The translations under genes and the position numbers were made by a program. From contig OX388313.1 in assembly GCA_947579605.1 (NCBI GenBank), positions 30,135,214-30,199,213 of the forward strand: a stretch of DNA of 64,000 nt, written 5' to 3'. The stretch is from Athripsodes cinereus. Its lineage: Eukaryota; Arthropoda; Insecta; Trichoptera; Leptoceridae. Position 1 is the first letter of the stretch. Each line of letters starts with the position of its first letter. The notes below the pieces were generated by a model, which worked only from the letters and a program-made list of their open reading frames with translations, searched no databases and was not told the DNA's origin. Shown one piece after another: positions 35,228-45,365 of the stretch.

Positions 35228-35460
35228 AAGTTCTTCACTCTTTTCAGTAATTTTTAAGTGTCGTATTAGACGTAATTGTTCGTAAAACCTCAAATATTTT
35301 AAGACAATTAACCTCTACAATTCAGCGATAAGTCATTAGATAACCCATCCTGATTATTTTTTTTATAAGCACGGAGAGGAAAATCTGCATGTTCATTGTC
35401 TACTACGTTGGCTACCCCACTTGTGGGATATGCCGTGACTCATCTACGAAGGAAGAGATA
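35228..35460 (-). repeat. R-repeat copy
   Basis: TTTTTAAGTGTCGTATTAGA, CCCATCCTGATTATTTTTT, AGCACGGAGAGGAAAATCTG, TTGGCTACCCCACTTGTGGG and ATATGCCGTGA occur in the reverse order of the reference copy. Confidence 0.8.
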
Positions 35461-36844
35461 AAATATTCATATTGGACTATACAAGAAACATTCATTCAAA
35501 CGAACTCGAATGTAATTTATATATTGTTATATTGGCCAACATCAACAATCAAACCTTTTCACAATATCTACATCCCTGTCTAACACCTTTGCTTTATATA
35601 GTAGCTTTTCTCTTTTCTACACTAAATTTATCTTTATTGTTTTGATACATTTTGTTTTATACATATACATAGTGTATAGAATAATCTTCCGCATTTATTC
35701 GCCAAAGAGGAAAATAAAATATTTAACCATCTCGTTTATAATGTGTCTGTACAGGCACGCGAAGAATTTTGTTTATAAGAATTCATCTGGTTAGAAAAAA
35801 TAGTTTTGCTGAAATTATTTTGAAAGGTTTGTACTATATGATGGAATAAATATTTTTCTGTTGGAGTCACTAATTTATTTATTTACAAACAATGGATATA
35901 TTTTTTGGTCGTGATCATCTGAATTACGACTTTTTATTAGATAATTAAAACTTTGTTTTATGTATCCATATTTTGTGTTACAATATTTAGGTATTTATTT
36001 TTAAAAAATATATTACAAAAAACATATGGACATTTCATGAATAAAAACATATTAGTGAATAAAAAAGTTACAACTTAAACCACCGATATCCTTGTTTGTA
36101 CACACAGGCCTCCATCAAAAACTGCAACAGATATTTGAAAAAAATTTACACCAATAATAATTATTCATTGTACAAAGTTGTAAAGAAAATTTCGGGACTA
36201 TCACATTCCATATGGTGTTCAGAGGGTTAACATGTATTGGATCTTTCTTCTATGTAAGTACCTTCAAGTTTATCGGTCTATTTAGAGCCTACATACATTT
36301 TAGAGTTTTGTTAATTTCCTTTGTTTTGTCAAAACTATGATTTTAGTAGACTTTACTTAAATTACACGATTGCATAAAGTTTCATAAATCATATAATTTG
36401 CAGTTTAAATTAAAAAAATCTCGAATATATCGTTTTCTTTTAATTTATGCATGCACATTTTGTATGTTAACACCCATTCACATAAAATTTGGACTACATT
36501 ACTAATTAAAAAGAAAATTGAACTAACACACATGATGACCAATATTGAGTTGACTATTAGAGTTTATGAAAAACTTACATATTTTGATTCATCGATTCAA
36601 AAGTAGATTAAACTAGAGTTTACAATGTTAGATCAAATTTAATCCACTTTTTGAATTAAAATTACGTTACAAAGGCGAAATACTAATATCTATGTAAGTG
36701 CGAGAATTGTATCTAACAAATATCCAATTCAAAAAATGTGCGGCCCTCAATGGTAGGTACTTCAATTATTGCCCTATTATGTGGCCCTTGATCAGAAAAG
36801 TGTGACAACCTTATAGAGGGTACTTTTTTTCTTTTAATTAAAAT
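35461..36844. other. Unassigned AT-rich stretch
   Basis: No gene or repeat family is recognised. Confidence 0.4.
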
Positions 36845-37060
36845 TTCGTTACATTAAATTTCATCTATTGATAATTTTAAATTTGGAACGTTCGCACTAT
36901 ATTATTATCAAGTAAGTACCTACCTACATGACCGCTGTTACAGCTAGGGTATTTAGTTAAAATCTTAAAATTACGTTACATATCATCTCTTGATAATTTT
37001 AAATTTGGAACGTTCGCACTATATCATTATCAAGTAGGTACCTACTTACATGTTGTACGT
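36845..37060 (+). repeat. Tandem duplication, ~122-bp offset
   Basis: TGATAATTTTAAATTTGGAA, CGTTCGCACTATAT and ATTATCAAGTA occur at 36869 and again at 36991. Each is preceded by a CGTTACAT word and followed by GTACCTAC words. Confidence 0.85.
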
Positions 37061-37278
37061 ACATAAATAACTCTATGTGTGTAATAGTAGATATGTATGT
37101 AATATTGAAGAGGTGAACATTCGGTCAAGGCTAAGCTCTCTCAAACACGGGTGACTCTGACTATATTAATATTATTTTCGTATTATCGACTGTTCACGTC
37201 CATAACTCAACAAGTAGGAATACAATTCATGTAAACAAACAAACTTTTTAATAGAGTTTTACTGTAGGTATTTATTAA

Positions 37279-37993
37279 GAGGCCCCTTTAGCAAAAACGA
37301 TAAAACATTCAATTTTCAACAAGTTTAGTACACAAACTCTCAAAACTTGTTGACCCTAGGAACGTTTTGATTTGATAAAATATGAAAACAAATATTAATT
37401 ACCAATATCAAACTTTAACTTTAAAAAAAAACTTGATTTTAGCTTCATAGTATTCGTTTATAAAAAAGCATATTTATAGAAATCGAATTCGGGGGTGTGT
37501 TTGGTACATGGGGATGCACGAGAATCCTACAAATTTTCATATATTTTTTTAATATTACGAATACTTAGATAGTTATTACAATTTTAGAACAAATAAGTTC
37601 TACTTTTTTTTGTTTTTTCATGGTTATTGACCGATTTAATAATTTTTTTTTTGATAAAATTTCTCATAATTTGAAACCAAAAATCACCACATGAACTCGA
37701 TTTTTTGTACACTAAAAAAAGTTTGCTAAAATCTATAGTATTTATATGCTTGATAGGATGAATAAAAAATATATTTTACAAATAATTTGTGTTTTGATAT
37801 AACAAAGAGTACCTAAATAAATCTCGTCGGTCTGCGATTTATTTATTTTTAAGTAAAAAACTAGTATTGGTAATAAATATTGGTTTTTTTATTTTATCAA
37901 ATCAATATGTTCGCAAGGGTCAAAAGTTTTGGCAGTTTTTCTATCAAATTTGTTGAAAATTGAATAATTGACCGTTTTTGCTAAACGGGGCCC
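37279..37993. mobile_element. TTAA-flanked element with long diverged TIRs
   Basis: TTAA lies at 37275-37278 and 37994-37997. The left end GAGGCCCCTTTAGCAAAAAC matches the inverted right end GGGCCCCGTTTAGCAAAAAC. The similarity continues inward for about 150 bp (ATTCAATTTTCAACAA, CAAAACTTGTTGACCCTAGG against CAAAACTTTTGACCCTTGCG, TTGATTTGATAAAATA). TTAA duplication is the rule for piggyBac-type transposases; the CCY-type start of piggyBac is not exact here, so the assignment is inferred. The interior is AT-rich with no transposase. Confidence 0.75.
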
Positions 37994-37997
37994 TTAA

Positions 37998-38075
37998 TAG
38001 TAATAATAATAACCTGGTTTCGACTTTCAAAACCATTGTCAAACTGTATGTCGAGGCCAGGTTACTATTATTAAT
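37998..38075. repeat. Inverted repeat with a hammerhead-like motif
   Basis: AGTAATAATAATAACCTGG (from 37999) faces CCAGGTTACTATTATTAATA (from 38057). The minus strand between them reads TTGACAAT, then GGTTTTGAAAGTC, then GAAACC, aligning with the motif at 5576-5612. Stem II pairs poorly here. Confidence 0.45.
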
Positions 38076-38337
38076 AAATACAGTAAAATTTAAAACAATT
38101 TGATTCTTAAAATAAATTAATATGGAGTTATATAAAATAAACGCCAACTCAAACAATTAAGTAGAAATTAATGTCTTATATTCGACAAATCATCATCTTT
38201 GTTATTTTGGTATATTTATATTATACCGGTGCTATAAAAAACTATTCGAAATATTTATTTGTGGAATCGAAAAAAGGTAAATTATTTTTTTCCATAACTA
38301 AATATTTAATATAAAAGGAACCGCGTATTTTTTATAG

Positions 38338-38975
38338 TTATTTGTTTGTGGAATTGTAAGAGTGGCATTGATTGTGTGTATTATCAATTAAAACAAAATT
38401 TTGGAAATTTTCAACTTGTAGAGTTACGGAACTGGACAATCAAATTAAGTTATTTTTCATTAATAAGATTTTCAGTAGTTTGAATAATCCTCTTTCAAAG
38501 TATTTAGTCAATGAGTTATTTGTTTGTGGAATTGGAAGAGTGGCATTGATTGTGTGTATTATCAATTAAAACAAAATTTTGGAAATTTTCAACTTGTTGA
38601 GTTACGGAACTGGACAATCAAATTAAGTTATTTTTCATTCATAAGATTTTCAGTAGTTTGAATAATCCTCTTTCACAGTATTTAGTCGATTAATTATTTG
38701 TTTGTGGAATTGTAAGAGTGGCATTGATTGTGTATATTATCAATTAAAACAAAATTTTGGAAATTTTCGACTTGTTGAGTTACGGAACTGGACAATCAAA
38801 TTAAGTTATTTTTCATTCATAAAATTTTCAGTGGTTTGAATAATCCTCTTTCACAGTATTAAGTCGATTAATTATTTGTTTGTGGAATTGTAAGAGTGGC
38901 ATTGATTGTGTGTATTATCAATTAAAACAAAATTTTGGAAATTTTCGACTTGTTGAGCTATGGAACTGGACAGTC
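38338..38975 (+). repeat. 178-bp tandem repeat, ~3.6 units
   Basis: Units start at 38338, 38516, 38694 and 38872 with TTATTTGTTTGTGGAATTG. They share GTGGCATTGATTGTGT, GAGTTACGGAACTGGACAAT and TGAATAATCCTCTTTCA. The period is exactly 178 bp with a few substitutions between units. A diverged piece may precede the array near 38254. Confidence 0.95.
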
Positions 38976-39260
38976 GTAATAAATATGTACAACTTACTAG
39001 GTAACGTATTCATTATTACATAGCGATAGCGATTACAGAGAGAGAGTTGCTGAAATACATAACAAAAATGATAAATGTATGAAAATGATATTACATTATA
39101 TTATATTCGCTGTGTTGTGAGATGATTGTTTGATAACCGGATGGCTATTTGATTATAAAACTCTCCATCTTTTTTCGTATACAAACGATCATTGTAAACA
39201 AGGCCAAACTACGTATAGGTACTAGATACTACGGCTAATATTGGGGAAGTGTAATGGGAA

Positions 39261-40015
39261 CTAATTATTTGTTCGGCTATTAATCCATTCGTTCGGCAAG
39301 AAAAATCAGCAGCAAAAATGTCATTTGCACAGCAAACAATGTTTTCATCGGCAATAAATAAAAAAATAAGCGCAACACTTGTTTTATAAACAAACTTGGT
39401 TATATCGGCAAATTAACAAATTTTAGCAGCTTAATAAATACTCGCACAACAAAATAATTAATTGACCAGCAGAATAGTTATTTGAGCAGCAGAATTATTA
39501 TTTGACCGGGAGAAAATATTAGATAAACAATATTTTTCACACACCGATTTACCTTCGGATCCACATGAAGTTTTTGTGATTTCTTACCAAATTAATGATG
39601 ACCACGAAAATAATGCTATTTCCGCTTTGCTATATTAACGAAATATCTAACTGAAATGTCGAAAAACGCTAGTGTCGTTCATTCAGATGCTACATATAAA
39701 ATCACATAAAAAGATGCTACATACAAAGATTTATTATTTGAACAAGATTAAAAATTTAGCTTTCACAAGTTTAATTAAAATTAGCTCACGGTTTGCTGCT
39801 CATTTATTTATTTTGCTGGACAAATAATCATTATGCCGGTCAAATAATAATTTTGCCGGTAGATTAAATTTAGAGTTTTACAATATCATATTATTTGCAA
39901 TAGAAATATAATATTCTCGCTGGGCATAAGTAGCATATCAACATGATATATTTGTCGGCAGAATACATTTTTCTGCTGAACATAACATCAATATTATGCT
40001 GATCGTTTAAATGAT
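39261..40015. mobile_element. Candidate element built from iterated inverted 15-mers
   Basis: The left half carries plus-strand words such as TTGACCAGCAGAATAGTTAT, GAGCAGCAGAATTATTATTT and GACCGGGAG (39460-39510). The right half carries their inverse: TTATTTTGCTGGACAAATAA, TTATGCCGGTCAAATAATAA and TTGCCGGTAGATT (39810-39865), and again near 39955 (GTCGGCAGAATAC). No single clean terminal repeat is visible. The pattern is that of a transposon with many subterminal binding-site-like repeats. Confidence 0.45.
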
Positions 40016-40029
40016 AGCCAAGTGTAATT

Positions 40030-40105
40030 GACCAAAGAAGTCGAAAGACGTCTCTCTCGTGTTTGTTCAATCTATAGTAGAACAAAACGCTTGTTTCATT
40101 TATTT
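40030..40105 (-). mobile_element. F-family single arm
   Basis: AAGAAGTCGAAAGACGTCTC and ATCTATAGTAGAACAAAACG match one arm of the hairpin element at 5522-5688. GAC and GTC again flank a 7-base loop just before GAAAGACG. Confidence 0.7.
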
Positions 40106-40373
40106 ATTGAGTCGGCGTTTATTTTGTATAACTCCATGTTTATATATGGAAGGAAACACAATTGGTTGTAGTTTTACTTTATATTTATTGTTAACTAGTT
40201 TGATAATAAGTAACCTTATAAGACAAATATGTATATTTTGAATATGTGTTTTTACGTATTTTTTTTTTTTACATTTTTATGTATATTTTAGGATTTTTAA
40301 TTCTTTCTGTATCTTTTTATTAAATAAAATATTAGTTGGTAAGGAGGAGATCTTAATTGGTTTGCTCATTGTT

Positions 40374-40845
40374 GTAATTAATTGTTTATATTTTTTTATT
40401 GCCACAATGTGGATAGCTCGCATGCTTATTTCATGGAGCTGATCTGTAGGCTATCCCACTTGTGGTATATAATAATAATAATAACTAGACAACTTATTAT
40501 TTATGATGCGCCGTTTTGTGGAAAAACCACCGCAAGGGCCCATTCAAGAATCATAACAACTCCTCCCGAACAATAGGGTTTTTAACCTCGGCTTGAACAC
40601 CTCCACACTCTCCAGAGTTCGCAAATCATAGGGAATTTTGTTCCACAGCAACGGACCAGCCACACAGAAGGCACGGTCAATATAGTTGGCCAGACCCCCT
40701 CTACGCGGTACCACAAGTTTATTGACAGAGTCTGTGTTTGCAGACCTTAGTGATTTTTGCCTGTCCGTTGCCTCCTCAGAAATGCAGAACTCTGAGATGT
40801 ACACTGGTGCCATGCCATGTGGTGCCGTGATGGTATAGAAGTTGT
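40374..40845 (-). repeat. R-repeat copy split by an L2-like fragment
   Basis: GCCACAATGTGGATAGCTCG and AGGCTATCCCACTTGTGGTA end at 40468. The missing edge GCCGTGATGGTATAG resumes at about 40825. The intervening sequence is the LINE fragment 40469-40822. TGTGGT on both sides may be the target duplication. Confidence 0.75.
40469..40822 (-). pseudogene. L2-like LINE C-terminus and 3' end
   Basis: The minus-strand frame 40544-40813 reads NTDSVNKLVVPRRGGLANYI, then DRAFCVAGPLLWNKIPYDLR, then FKPRLKTLLFGRS and a stop. The RxFxVAGPxxWNxLPxxLR string and KTLLF ending are diagnostic of the L2/CR1 group C-terminus. The same order is in the LINE at 52153-55240. It is followed by CACAAAACGGCGC and a (TTA)n tail at 40469-40489. 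Only the last ~90 codons survive. Confidence 0.85.
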
Positions 40846-41469
40846 AGTAATTGTTGTCTTTGTAGTGAAGGAATAAATTTATTTCATTTCATCTTTTATT
40901 TTTCATCTAATGCCACTTTGTATGAATAACTTAGATGCTACGGGAGATAAGTATAATAATAAATAAATATTGTTTTTATCTCAATTCCTATCTGACAAAA
41001 TCAGCGATAACGTCATTGTAGACTCTAATTGTGCCAAAAGGAAAAAAATATTTGGCTGGGATATTCTAAAAATCACTATGTGTGTATCATCAGAAATCAT
41101 CTAATATTATTTTCTATACTTCTATGTATGATGCTGAATAAATGTGTCATAGCATTGGTCATACTTTATTTATTTATTTATTTATTCTTCTTGCACACCA
41201 TCATTTATAGCAGTGGCCATAAGGAAAAACTTTTTCGTCTTTAACAACATTTATATTTTCGTTAGTAGCCTAATATTCCTTTCAAGTTCCTAGCGATACT
41301 GCATAGAGCAGAAGGCATATTATTCCTATTACTTCCCTTCCCTTTTTGCTTTATTGTGCTCCCGCGGGGTAGCATTTCTCGCTTCATTGCGACATTAAAT
41401 CTTATGTGCATGTTGTGTGTGTCGTTACGGAGATACATATCTCCAGGTACGGTAGGTGGACGCTAGAGA
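40846..41469. other. Unassigned stretch with (ATTT)n
   Basis: A TTTATTTATTTATTTATT run lies at 41165-41186. No gene is recognised. Confidence 0.4.
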
Positions 41470-41787
41470 ACATGTTCATTCATACTTTTTATCATAGGTA
41501 CGCTTTTGTTGCCATGTCTATACTCAGTCATGTTGTTTGTGGTTTGACTTATTTTGACATTCGATACAAATTCATAGATAGGACAAATAATAGGTAAAAA
41601 CTTGTTTATGGTCATTCGAGTGAAAGGACCTTTCATCAATAATATGTCGGGTGATAATCTTTTTCATCCATCATTCCGAGTGACCACTCTGGATGAAACG
41701 TCTATTCACACTTTTGACTTTTTTCAATTATTGAAAGATTCATCCTGAATGATAGATCACTCAAAGTGACAAGTCTGAATGACCCTT
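41470..41787 (-). mobile_element. TIR-1 family copy, one end diverged
   Basis: AGTCATGTTGTTTGTGGTTT, AAAACTTGTTTATGGTCATT, GAGTGACCACTCTGGATGAA and TGACAAGTCTGAATGACCCT follow the 14314-14731 element in reverse. The right end (…GAATGACCCTT) is clear; the left end has decayed. Confidence 0.6.
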
Positions 41788-41885
41788 ACGATATACCTGT
41801 CTTCTAGAGGGGAGCGGGTGATAACACATGAAATAAATGTTAGTCTTTGCAGGGACTTATATCAGGTAAATCTACCTTTACACTA

Positions 41886-42125
41886 CTATACTGCCTATAC
41901 CATCACGGAATATCCCACAAGTGGGGTAGCCAGCAGACCAGCTGTATATAATCAACATGCAAGCTGTCCTCTCCGTGCCAATATAAAACCAAGACATTCA
42001 GGATGGGTGGCAAACCTCATTGCTGCATTTAAGATATAAAATGTTTTCGAACACCCGCCTTTTACAGGACACTCGAAAACTTATAGAGAAGAGTGGGACA
42101 CTAATTCTTTACCGGGTGCTCCACA
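41886..42125 (+). repeat. R-repeat, reference copy (~235 bp)
   Basis: The order of words is TATACCATCACGGAATATCC, CACAAGTGGGGTAGCCAGCA, AACATGCAAGCTGTCCTCTC, CAAGACATTCAGGATGGGTG, CGAACACCCGCCTTTTACAG, GACACTCGAAAACTTATAGA, GAGTGGGACACTAATTC and TTTACCGGGTGCTCCAC. No frame, pol III box or terminal inverted repeat is evident, so the class is unknown. It is the most frequent family in the window. Confidence 0.85.
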
Positions 42126-42329
42126 CAAAATTAATAGTTTTTTTTTCAATGCCTACATACCTACTCTACGGGACTGCACTGAAATTTGTACTGTTTTCTG
42201 ATGCAATGTAATTGTTATTGAATAAATCCAGAAGCTTCAAAGCAAAACTTATAATCTAACCTTGGAAATAACCTACAATGAAATACTGAGAAAGCTACCT
42301 ATTCTGATTTTATTTTTCTGTAAGTATAT

Positions 42330-42960
42330 ATTATATATATATATATATAATGAGGTACAATCCATTGGATTGGTCTGCAACGAGTTTTGACTTTCTTCTC
42401 CATTCCTCCCTATTCTCAGCCAGTCTTTTCAGCTCTACGTATGAGCCACAATTCATGTCCCTCTTCAGTTGGTCCATATACGCATCTCTTGGTCGGCCTC
42501 TGCCATTTGTCCCCTTGGTCTTACCCTCCGCGATGGCGATGAGTAGTCCTGGGTGCCTGATGTTGTGGCCAATCCAGTTAGCTCGTTGTTGGCTGATTCT
42601 CTTAAGAAGTTGCCTTTTTTCGCCTACCCTGGTTAATACTTCTTCGTTTTCGATGTGTTCCGACCAATGGATCTTCAGCATGCGTCTGTAGCACCACATT
42701 TCAAAGGCCGCCAACCGTCCGCTTTCCCTCTTGCTGATGGTCCACGTCTCGCAACCATAAAGCAGAATGCTCCATACAAAGGCTTTAGTAAGGTTCTTCC
42801 TTACGCTTAAATCAATGTTTGGGGATTCCAATATCTTAGATTTTTTGTTAAAAGCAATCCTTGCCTGGTTTATTGATTATTCTGCTCACAATTTCCGATT
42901 TGGAGCGTCCATCTTGGTTTATTCTGCTGCCCAAGACCTCAATCCAAATTTTGCTTTTTT
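42330..42960 (-). pseudogene. LINE RT C-terminal fragment with (TA)n tail
   Basis: The minus-strand frame 42331-42831 reads NLTKAFVWSILLYGCETWTI, then EMWCYRRMLKIHWSEHIENE, RANWIGHNIRHPGLL, GRGRPRDAYMDQLKRDM and ENREEWRRKSK. Upstream, after a frameshift near 42862, LGSRINQDGRSKSEIVSRI and ARIAFNKKSK continue it. This is the post-catalytic part of a non-LTR RT. The 3' end is a (TA)n run at 42329-42349. A related but shorter copy is at 59440-59930. The plus-strand frame over 42350-42691 is antisense. Confidence 0.9.
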
Positions 42961-43600
42961 CAAGACTATTTTTCGAACCTCTCCTAGGGGGATGCATAAA
43001 CATTTAATTCCCACATCACTTTTTTTTTATTTAATTCGATAATTTACGTGACTCAAAAAATAACTATTTAGGTCAGTCTTTTGAAATTCGATACCTGCGG
43101 AATCTAAAATTGCAGTCCAAAATTTATGTTTCATATCCGCAATAAAAATATTATATTGATTTAAAAAAAAGTTGAATACAATACAAAATAATATCGTAGA
43201 TAAAAAAATTCATTCATTCAACTAAATGTATAAAAATTTTACAAATAATTCACTTTACTAAAAAAAAAAAATTGTCACCTTTTTCAATTTAGTATTTAGA
43301 ACCATATTATTGTATGTGGTCCAGATTTTTTATGGTTTACCTGTAGATTTTAAAACTATCAAATTTCAACGTATTCTTTCCGGTAGCCAAAAGTAGAATG
43401 GTTTAGGGTGTTTTTTTTTTAAAGTATAGGTTTTTTTAACTTTTTAAATTCATCCCCCAAATAAAATATTATGTATGTATTTAGGTACGATTATATGCGT
43501 TTCTAGATATTTAGTTTACGCAACCCCACACGTGGCAGATGCTGTGATAGCATTGAAAGTGAATGAAATAGTTACATAAGTGTACCATTTATACTTATTT
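42961..43600. other. Unassigned AT-rich stretch
   Basis: Bases 43507-43550 (ACGCAACCCCACACGTGG, CAGATGCTGTGATAGC) faintly resemble the R-repeat edge in minus orientation. Nothing else is recognised. Confidence 0.4.
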
Positions 43601-43770
43601 ACCAACTACTAACCTTCTTCTCTCCACTACTGGATATAGGCCTCTTCAAAACTTTTCCACACTTTCCTATCTCGAGCAACACGATACCTACCACTGTTTT
43701 CCCATCATCCGGACAATATCGTCAACCCATCTTTTTTGGGGTCTTCCTTTGGGGTCAACACATTTTAGTC
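43601..43770 (-). pseudogene. LINE RT terminal fragment (left flank of the nest)
   Basis: Minus-strand translation gives DPKGRPQKRWVDDIVRMMG then, after one frameshift, YRVARDRKVWKSFEEAYIQ and a stop. GRPxxRWxDD and WKSLEEAYxQ are the usual last strings of a LINE RT frame. It ends about where the fragment at 55279-55497 would continue. Confidence 0.7.
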
Positions 43771-43862
43771 TTTAGTTGCCTATATTGGTCGACTTTTTAC
43801 TACTTAGTTTTGTATGTGTATGAGTATTCATATAACACATTGATTTTTACACTTCCGTCTCG

Positions 43863-43867
43863 ACTCT
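43863..43867. repeat. BEL target-site duplication, left
   Basis: ACTCT directly precedes the 5' LTR and is repeated directly after the 3' LTR at 52068-52072. A 5-bp duplication fits BEL/Pao integrases. Confidence 0.95.
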
Positions 43868-44490
43868 TGTATCGAACGTAGCTCCCCTCGACGTGTGTGT
43901 ACCTAGCACTGGCTGGGTAGCGCGCGTCCCCTACCTACAAATCATGCGATACAGTGGTATCGACGGCCGGCGAGCCGCAAAATTGGGAAAAAACTGATTA
44001 ATTCGAATATTGAGATTAGAATCATGTGTGTTATATCACTAGAAAGCTCTCTCGATTCTGCGTATAATGGTACCAGGGTCGAGGAGATGAGATGTCTGTA
44101 ACAAGAGTTACAGAATTTAAAGTGTTTTTCCTAATTTTGCGGCTCCGAGTGTGTGTGCATGACACGCGCTTGCATACACAGCCGGCCAGTGTAGCCTCGC
44201 GTACACCACAGCATCGCTGTACCGAGACGCGAGCCTACACACTGTGTTGTTATTTAATAATGTTGTATGGTTGTTAAGATAATAATGCAAAGACTGTGTG
44301 TCTAACCAAATTGTGAATATATATGTTTATTGTATAATGTGTGTAAATATATATAGTAAAATAGTCAACGCGACGAGATGTCGTCATACTGTTGATATTG
44401 TTAATAAATGTAATAGTATAAGGCATTTTGCGATATTGTAATTTCTTGTAATGATGTACAAATGATGTAAAATGTAAATATATTATGTTT

Positions 44491-44496
44491 AATAAA
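44491..44496 (+). terminator. Candidate polyadenylation signal in the LTR
   Basis: AATAAA; the functional copy would be the one in the 3' LTR (51247-51252). It lies upstream of the better TATA/Inr pair, so either the upstream promoter is used or the transcript ends before R as defined by the TATA at 44639. Confidence 0.4.
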
Positions 44497-44638
44497 GAAA
44501 GACGACTACTGAGTCGGTCCCCGAGCGGCACGCGGTGTGTTGGGTTGAGAACGCATGACACACCGTGTTGCATAGAACGCACGGTATACCGCCCAGGTTG
44601 AGGTGCCCGATGAGACGGGACTCGCCGGTCGGGCGGTG

Positions 44639-44672
44639 TATATAAGGGGATGCGATTCAGTAGCGCGTCACT
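44639..44672 (+). promoter_or_regulatory. Candidate LTR core promoter (TATA + Inr)
   Basis: TATATAAG (44639-44646) is followed by TCACT (44668-44672). Its A at 44670 would put the TATA box at -31, the usual spacing in arthropods. TCAGT at 44657 is a weaker alternative. An identical copy in the 3' LTR lies at 51395-51428. A second TATATATAG at about 44349 could serve a start near 44380, which would place AATAAA (44491) downstream of it. Confidence 0.5.
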
Positions 44673-45314
44673 CACTGCTGAGCTGTTGTACGATAAGGAT
44701 ATACGTGTTTTCTTTCTACCACCCTGCCACTACCTTGCTTTCTATTGGACTTCGTTTGACTGTTGGACTGACCGGACTGGACATTGGATACTCTTGCTGA
44801 CCACGACCATTGGAACGGATTTGGACTTTCTCTGGCATACACGAAGCAAGCATCTCCTCTGCACCGACGAAGCTCCCGACGTAGATTCGCATTGTGGTGG
44901 CTACCTACTCAACGCTTCACTCGATACGCCGCCGTATACCTATTTGGACACTCAAGATAGCCGGTGCACCATTGGTTCATTGCCCGTGGTGTGTGCGCTT
45001 GCGAGTGTGTCATTGTGGTGTACCTAGGTGTTGACGGAGAAGCCGCGAGCAGTGTGGGTCTCTGCAGGTGGTCTATTAGGCAGCCTTCCGACGTGCTTTG
45101 GCGGTGTAAGCTGAGTGTCTTCACCCATCGACGTACCGGCTGCCGACGATCTGATTGATCGACGTTACCCGCATGGTAACACTACCACCATCTTCATCGG
45201 TGGTTACAAGCAGCGTGGGAGCCAGCAAACCCCCACTCACCCCGACTCCAGTCCACCTTGGAGATACAGTCTATGTACGACGCGTACTAGGGAGTCAAGT
45301 AGTACCGTACATAG

Positions 45315-45326
45315 TGGTCCTTCGAG
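45315..45326 (+). other. Primer binding site (tRNA-Tyr-like)
   Basis: TGGTCCTTCGAG begins three bases after the 5' LTR. Its complement CTCGAAGGACCA is the 3' end of eukaryotic tRNA-Tyr including CCA. The match is 12 bases; then the element has TG before CCGGAT, which would resume the tRNA complement. The tRNA identity is from general knowledge of tRNA-Tyr and not from a tRNA gene in the window. Confidence 0.65.
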
Positions 45327-45365
45327 TGCCGGATCTTCGCTGCTTGCTGAATCGCCGATACCAGG

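Larger units (their letters stand above)
43868..45311 (+). repeat. BEL 5' LTR
   Basis: 1444 bp. Every position compared with the 3' LTR lies at a constant offset of 6756 with no substitution or gap found. The first ~600 bp (U3) are AT-rich in part with AATAAA at 44403-44408 and 44491-44496; the last ~650 bp are GC-richer. The start was fixed by the TG end and the ACTCT duplication, the end by the loss of identity after ACCGTACA. Confidence 0.97.

Noticed and set aside
38338..38975. CRISPR array
   Set aside because: The whole 178-bp unit repeats without distinct spacers, and the DNA is eukaryotic.
42350..42691. 113-codon plus-strand frame
   Set aside because: Antisense of the LINE RT fragment at 42330-42960.
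44092..45158. Several frames inside the BEL LTR, duplicated at 50848-51914
   Set aside because: They are identical because the LTRs are identical; none has a domain and LTRs are non-coding.
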